Positions 15,401 to 18,854 of a stretch of 18,854 nt of DNA are shown here, in pieces. The notes below the pieces were generated by a model. The model searched no databases and was not told where the DNA came from. It was given only the letters and a program-made list of their open reading frames with translations. Source of the DNA: JBBIKU01 sp037445245 (GTDB taxonomy: Bacteria > Chloroflexota > Anaerolineae > Anaerolineales > Anaerolineaceae); contig JBBIKU010000030.1 in the NCBI GenBank assembly GCA_037445245.1, positions 1-18,854 on the forward strand, read 5' to 3'. A program made the position numbers and the translations under genes. Positions within the stretch are counted from its first letter, which is position 1. Every line of letters starts with the position of its first letter.

Positions 15401-15438
15401 TTGATAAGAATTTCTTTGTAGATAATTATTCTTATCAA
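15401..15438 (-). promoter_or_regulatory. Candidate PerR/Fur operator and promoter for perR-ferritin
   Basis: TTGATAAGAAT (15401-15411) and ATTCTTATCAA (15428-15438) are perfect 11-bp inverted repeats with a 16-base spacer, 24-61 bases upstream of the perR start. Within it, AGATAATTATTCTTA (15420-15434) matches 11 of 14 positions of the 7-1-7 Fur box and 10 of 14 of the PerR box. On the minus strand TTGTGA (15454-15449) and AATAAT (15430-15425), 18 bases apart, form a plausible promoter whose -10 is covered by the operator. Autoregulation is inferred. Confidence 0.6.
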
Positions 15439-15499
15439 GAATATAATATCACAAAAAAGATCACAATACAAGTAATAGTCTTGGGTTTGCCCCATTCCC

Positions 15500-15528
15500 T
15501 TGACCAATGTGCCATCATCTTTTATAAT
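15500..15528 (+). promoter_or_regulatory. Near-consensus sigma70 promoter for the polysaccharide locus
   Basis: TTGACC (15500-15505), exactly 17 bases, then a perfect TATAAT (15523-15528). Transcription should start near 15535, giving a leader of about 20 bases before ATG 15555. It is the strongest promoter-like sequence in the window and faces the EPS-type regulator gene. Confidence 0.8.
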
Positions 15529-15541
15529 TCAATTATTGAAT
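15527..15541 (+). promoter_or_regulatory. 15-bp palindromic operator candidate at the transcription start
   Basis: ATTCAAT-T-ATTGAAT is a perfect 7-1-7 palindrome that overlaps the end of the -10 box and covers the expected +1. A protein bound here would block transcription. Its size suits a dimeric winged-helix regulator, and the gene directly downstream encodes one, so autorepression is a reasonable inference. Confidence 0.6.
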
Positions 15542-15554
15542 ATTGGAATCTCCA

Positions 15555-16106
15555 ATGGCGAATGTATCTGATCAACAACGGGATAGGGTGATCCTTGAGC
15601 GGATCGAACACGACCCGCATGCCACGCAAGCCTCGCTGGCTGCCCAGTTGGGCGTTGCGGTGGGGACGATCAACTGGCACCTCAAACGTCTGGTGGCGAA
15701 GGGCTACGTCAAGGTGCGGCGGGTGGAGCGCCGCAAGCTGCTGTATATCATCACCCCTGAGGGGATCAGTTTGCGGGCACGTCTGACGTTGGATTACATT
15801 CAGACCTCATTTCGACTGTACCGCCTGGTGCGGCAGCGGGCGCTGGAGGCTTTGCAGCCGGTGGTCAAGGCGGGTGTGACTGCCGTTCGATTGGAGGGAG
15901 AAGGGGACGTTGCCGATATTTGCCGTTTGACCTGTCATGAGCAAAATCTGGTGATTGTTGACGATCATCGTGCCCCGGCGCTGCAAATCCAGGGGTTGAA
16001 AGTGTTTGTCCGTTATCCGGATGGCAAGGAGCACCATCCGCCGGAAAGGTCGATTGTTGAGTTTGATGAAAGCGGCAGTGATCAAACTCAGGGAATGGAT
16101 CATTAA
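15555..16106 (+). CDS. Winged-helix regulator, EPS-associated MarR-like, with C-terminal extension
   Basis: Predicted transcription regulator of 183 residues. I prefer ATG 15555 over TTG 15543 because of the promoter position; GGA at 15545-15547 is a weak ribosome site. The N-terminal winged helix (about 6-70) has the recognition helix VGTINWHLKRLVAKGYVKV. The block LYIITPEGISLRARLTLDYI (63-82) matches the LTPxGIxxKARLTLxFL segment of the short EPS-associated MarR-like regulators (about 110 residues). Unlike those, this one continues with about 80 residues (103-183) containing VRLEGEGDVADICRL and LVIVDDHRAPALQIQGLKVF. That tail is reminiscent of a small Rossmann-type unit (compare GxGxxA), followed by an acidic, probably disordered end. 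It heads the fucose/ABC export genes, 35 bases before the synthase, and likely controls them and itself. Confidence 0.8.
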   Translation: MANVSDQQRDRVILERIEHDPHATQASLAAQLGVAVGTINWHLKRLVAKGYVKVRRVERRKLLYIITPEGISLRARLTLDYIQTSFRLYRLVRQRALEALQPVVKAGVTAVRLEGEGDVADICRLTCHEQNLVIVDDHRAPALQIQGLKVFVRYPDGKEHHPPERSIVEFDESGSDQTQGMDH

Positions 16107-16141
16107 ACCAGCAGAATGAAGCTGGAGAGAAGGTAATCATT

Positions 16142-17095
16142 ATGGAGCATGCATCTTACTGGCAATCGCGCCGAATCTGCGTCACCGGTGGAGCCGGCTT
16201 TTTGGGTAAAGTGGTGACCGAGAAACTGCGCGCAGGCGGGGCAAAGGATATCTTTGTGCCGCTGCAGGAGGAATACGATCTGGTACAACCGGAAGCGGTT
16301 GCGCGTATGTTGGATGATGCGAAACCGGATGTGGTCATCCATTTGGCTGCGCACGTGGGCGGGATCGGCGCCAACCGGGAGCACCCTGCTGAATTCTTCT
16401 ATGATAACCTGATGATGGGGGTTCAGTTGATGCACCAATCCTGGTTGCGCAAAGTGGAGAAATTTGTCGCCATCGGCACCGTGTGCGCCTATCCCAAATT
16501 CACGTCGGTGCCGTTCAAAGAAGACGACTTGTGGATGGGTTACCCCGAGGAGACCAACGCCCCCTACGGGCTGGCGAAGAAGATGTTGCTGGTGCAGGCA
16601 CAGGCGTACCGCCAGCAATACGGCTTCAACGCTATTTTTCTGTTGCCGGTTAATCTGTACGGTCCGGGCGACAATTTCGATCTGAATTCTTCGCACGTAA
16701 TCCCGGCTTTGATCCGCAAGTGTATCGAAGCCCAGCAGAGTGGAAGCAAAACGGTGGAGGTTTGGGGCGACGGCTCGCCGACACGCGAATTTTTGTATGT
16801 CGATGATGCCGCCGAAGGCATCTTGATGGCGACCGAGCTATATAACGATCCCGATCCGGTTAATCTGGGGAGTGGCTTCGAGGTATCGATCAAAGATATG
16901 GCGGAAATGATTGCCCGGCTCACCGGCTATGACGGCGAGCTGGTCTGGAACACCGATAAGCCTAATGGGCAACCCCGCCGCGCGCTGGACACCCGTCGTG
17001 CCTGGGAGCGGCTCGGCTTCAAGGCGCGGGTTGATTTTGAGGAAGGACTGCGACGGACGATTGCCTGGTACCGTCAACACCCGGCGGTCGGGTGA
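16142..17095 (+). CDS. fcl: GDP-L-fucose synthase
   Basis: Epimerase-reductase that turns GDP-4-keto-6-deoxy-D-mannose into GDP-L-fucose with NADPH. It has 317 residues, the normal length. The extended SDR features are complete: cofactor loop TGGAGFLG (15-22), catalytic YGLAK with Tyr142 and Lys146, and the family-specific HVGGIGANREHPAEFFYDN near 72-90. NLYGPGDNFD and GSPTREFLYVDDAAEG are also diagnostic of Fcl/WcaG. ATG 16142 follows GAGAAGG. The partner GDP-mannose 4,6-dehydratase (gmd) is not in the window and should lie elsewhere or further along. The gene is 11 bases before the exporter permease, so fucose supply and glycan export are co-expressed. Cytosolic. Confidence 0.93.
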   Translation: MEHASYWQSRRICVTGGAGFLGKVVTEKLRAGGAKDIFVPLQEEYDLVQPEAVARMLDDAKPDVVIHLAAHVGGIGANREHPAEFFYDNLMMGVQLMHQSWLRKVEKFVAIGTVCAYPKFTSVPFKEDDLWMGYPEETNAPYGLAKKMLLVQAQAYRQQYGFNAIFLLPVNLYGPGDNFDLNSSHVIPALIRKCIEAQQSGSKTVEVWGDGSPTREFLYVDDAAEGILMATELYNDPDPVNLGSGFEVSIKDMAEMIARLTGYDGELVWNTDKPNGQPRRALDTRRAWERLGFKARVDFEEGLRRTIAWYRQHPAVG

Positions 17096-17106
17096 GAAGA
17101 GGTTGA

Positions 17107-17946
17107 ATGACGGTTAATAGCGAAACGTCGATAACTTATCTGCGACCGCCGCGGGGTTGGACGGCGCTGAACCTGCGCGACCTGTGGCAGTATCGCGAAC
17201 TGATTTACTTTCTCACCTGGCGTGACTTGAAGGTACGATACAAGCAAACTTTGTTGGGGGCAAGCTGGGCAATCTTAAAACCTTTCCTGACTATGGTGGT
17301 CTTCAGCATTTTCTTCGGCGGTCTGGCGCGGGTACCCTCGGATGGCGTACCTTATCCAATATTTGCTTACACTGCCCTGCTGCCGTGGGAATTGTTCAAC
17401 AATGCCCTGCAGGTTGCCAGCCGCTCCCTGGTGGGCAACGCCCACATGATCACCAAGGTTTATTTTCCGCGTATCATTTTGCCGCTATCTTCGACTTTGT
17501 CTGGGATCGTGGATTTTGGGATTGCCTTTGTGATCTTGATCGGCATGATGGCATACTATGGCTTTGCGCCAACGCCGACGGTGTGGACTCTGCCGTTGTT
17601 CCTGCTGTTGGCGCTGGTGACCGCGCTCGGGGTTGGCTTGTGGCTTTCGGCGTTGAACGTGCTTTACCGTGACATTGGCTACATTACCCCCTTTCTGACC
17701 CAGTTCTGGCTCTTCATCACGCCGATCGCTTACCCCGCCAGCCTAGTGCCAGAGCAATGGCGACTACTCTACGCCGTCAACCCCATGACCGGGGTGGTAG
17801 AAGGTTTTCGCTGGGCGTTGCTTGGAACCCAGCAGAGCGCGCCGCTGGGCATGCTGGCGATTTCGGTGGCAATTTCGTTGTTGGTGCTGGTGAGCGGACT
17901 GTTCTACTTTCGCCGGATGGAACGTTTCTTCGCCGATATGGTGTAA
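17107..17946 (+). CDS. ABC-2 type polysaccharide export permease (Wzm/TagG-like)
   Basis: Membrane subunit of an ATP-driven glycan exporter, 279 residues, matching Wzm/RfbA-type proteins (about 260-280). The amphipathic N-terminal block YRELIYFLTWRDLKVRYKQT and then LLGASWAILKP are the family signature. About six transmembrane helices follow. The loop LNVLYRDIGYITPFLTQFWL and PIAYPASLVPEQWRLLYAVN, followed by PMTGVVEGFRWALLG, are also characteristic. Start ATG 17107 is preceded by AGAGG and lies 11 bases after the fcl stop. The ATPase gene follows after 29 bases. In a one-membrane cell it would export a wall or capsular glycan; in a two-membrane cell, O-antigen. Which applies cannot be read from this window. 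Confidence 0.93.
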   Translation: MTVNSETSITYLRPPRGWTALNLRDLWQYRELIYFLTWRDLKVRYKQTLLGASWAILKPFLTMVVFSIFFGGLARVPSDGVPYPIFAYTALLPWELFNNALQVASRSLVGNAHMITKVYFPRIILPLSSTLSGIVDFGIAFVILIGMMAYYGFAPTPTVWTLPLFLLLALVTALGVGLWLSALNVLYRDIGYITPFLTQFWLFITPIAYPASLVPEQWRLLYAVNPMTGVVEGFRWALLGTQQSAPLGMLAISVAISLLVLVSGLFYFRRMERFFADMV

Positions 17947-17975
17947 CCGCTTGGTTCACCTGAACAGGATGATGG

Positions 17976-18854
17976 ATGTCTGATCTGGCTATTCGTGTGG
18001 AGAACATCGGAAAACAATATCGTCTCGGGGCAGCGGTGCTTCAGTATCAGACGCTGCGCGAGTTGATCGGCGAGCGCCTGGCGGCGCCGTTACGTCGGCG
18101 CGACGAAACTGCCGGTGAAAACAATACCATCTGGGCGCTGCGTCAGGTCTCCTTCGAGGTCAAAAAAGGACAGGTGCTCGCAATCATCGGTCGCAACGGC
18201 GCCGGGAAGAGCACCCTGCTCAAGGTGCTGTCGCGCGTCACCGACCCCACCGAAGGTTATGCGGAAATTCACGGACGGGTGGGTTCGCTGCTTGAAGTGG
18301 GCACCGGCTTTCATCCCGAGTTGACCGGGCGTGAGAACATTTATCTCAACGGCGCCATCCTCAGCATGAAGCGCGCCGAAATCGATCGAAAATTCGACGA
18401 GATCGTCTCGTTTGCCGAAGTGGAGCAGTTCATCGATACGCCGGTCAAGCGTTACTCCAGCGGGATGTATCTGCGGCTGGCTTTTGCCGTGGCTGCCCAT
18501 CTGGAACCCGAAATTCTGGTGGTCGATGAGGTACTGGCGGTGGGCGACGCCGAGTTTCAACGAAAATGCTTGGGAAAGATGAGCGATGTGGCACAGCAGG
18601 GCAGAACGGTGTTGTTCGTCAGCCATAATATGTCTGCGGTACTGCGCCTGACCGAAGAAGCGCTGGTGATCGAAAAGGGCAGGCTTGTGTTGCGCGCCCC
18701 AACGGCGGAAGCGGTGGACTATTACCTCTCGCAGGGGTTTTCTCAAGAAGGCGAGCGGGTCTGGCGCGATGACGAAATCCCGGCACAGGCGGCGCCCTTC
18801 AAACCGTTGGCAGTGCGGGTCGCCAGCGTCTCGGGCGTGCAATCGACGATCGTA
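17976..18854 (+). CDS. ABC transporter ATP-binding protein for polysaccharide export (Wzt/TagH-like), 3' partial
   Basis: ATPase partner of the preceding permease, open to the window end after 293 codons. ATG 17976 follows AGGA at 17966-17969. All nucleotide-binding parts are present: Walker A GRNGAGKST (72-80), the signature YSSGM (160-164), Walker B ILVVDE (Asp184, Glu185) and switch His217 in FVSHN. YSSGM in place of LSGGQ, and VGSLLEVGTGFHPELTGREN between Walker A and the signature, are normal for Wzt/TagH exporters. After residue 245 or so the sequence leaves the ATPase core and enters the start of what should be a Wzt-type C-terminal domain (full length usually about 400 residues), which in some systems recognises the glycan end. 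Because only its beginning is present, I cannot say which glycan it recognises. Confidence 0.93.
   Translation, partial: MSDLAIRVENIGKQYRLGAAVLQYQTLRELIGERLAAPLRRRDETAGENNTIWALRQVSFEVKKGQVLAIIGRNGAGKSTLLKVLSRVTDPTEGYAEIHGRVGSLLEVGTGFHPELTGRENIYLNGAILSMKRAEIDRKFDEIVSFAEVEQFIDTPVKRYSSGMYLRLAFAVAAHLEPEILVVDEVLAVGDAEFQRKCLGKMSDVAQQGRTVLFVSHNMSAVLRLTEEALVIEKGRLVLRAPTAEAVDYYLSQGFSQEGERVWRDDEIPAQAAPFKPLAVRVASVSGVQSTIV

Noticed and set aside
18453..18467. Degenerate ABC signature YSSGM instead of LSGGQ
   Set aside because: This variant is normal in Wzt/TagH-type polysaccharide exporters and does not indicate loss of function.

Overview
The window looks like a chromosomal segment from a moderately GC-rich, probably anaerobic bacterium. 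A Chloroflexota (Anaerolineae-type) source is my best guess. It rests on gene style: secreted proteins with long Thr/Pro linkers, golvesin-like and PPC-like modules, a biotin-dependent sodium-pump decarboxylase and an EPS-type regulator. No rRNA or other phylogenetic marker is present, so this is inference. I found no tRNA, rRNA, CRISPR, insertion sequence or phage gene.

Layout from left to right. (1) 1-1588: two overlapping permease genes of a nucleoside/BMP-type ABC importer; the first is cut by the window edge. (2) 1826-7158: a tightly spaced plus-strand operon holding carboxyltransferase, gamma-type membrane subunit, biotin carrier and beta-type membrane subunit, in the mmdA-mmdD-mmdC-mmdB order of sodium-pumping methylmalonyl-CoA-type decarboxylases. 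It continues into a PF04199 cyclase/hydrolase and an unrecognised, possibly GNAT-like protein. (3) 7244-7825: bioY, a biotin uptake component, sits just downstream behind two adjacent hairpins, so cofactor supply and the biotin enzyme are side by side. (4) 7899-11403: a minus-strand group encoding a membrane-anchored golvesin-like protein, an Era-like GTPase with a DUF697 tail, and a DUF2877 (AllH-like) protein. (5) 11567-14342: a large mosaic cell-surface M23-type peptidase gene interrupted by a 10-N assembly gap that also shifts the frame. (6) 14414-15377: a minus-strand perR-ferritin pair with a clear inverted-repeat operator candidate. (7) 15555-18854: a plus-strand polysaccharide locus with an EPS-type MarR-like regulator bearing an extra C-terminal domain, GDP-L-fucose synthase, and the permease and (cut) ATPase of a Wzm/Wzt-type exporter. 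A near-consensus promoter and a perfect 15-bp palindrome precede it.

How they work together: the decarboxylase complex should convert the energy of decarboxylating a CoA-thioester (or similar acid) into a sodium gradient. BCCP Lys115 carries the biotin that BioY helps to import. The two genes after the beta subunit probably act on the same unknown substrate route. The perR-ferritin pair is an oxidative-stress and iron-storage unit. The last cluster builds and exports a fucose-containing glycan. The best candidates for something undescribed are the decarboxylase-cyclase-unknown protein module, the paired hairpins before bioY, and the EPS regulator fused to an unassigned domain with its palindrome at the transcription start.
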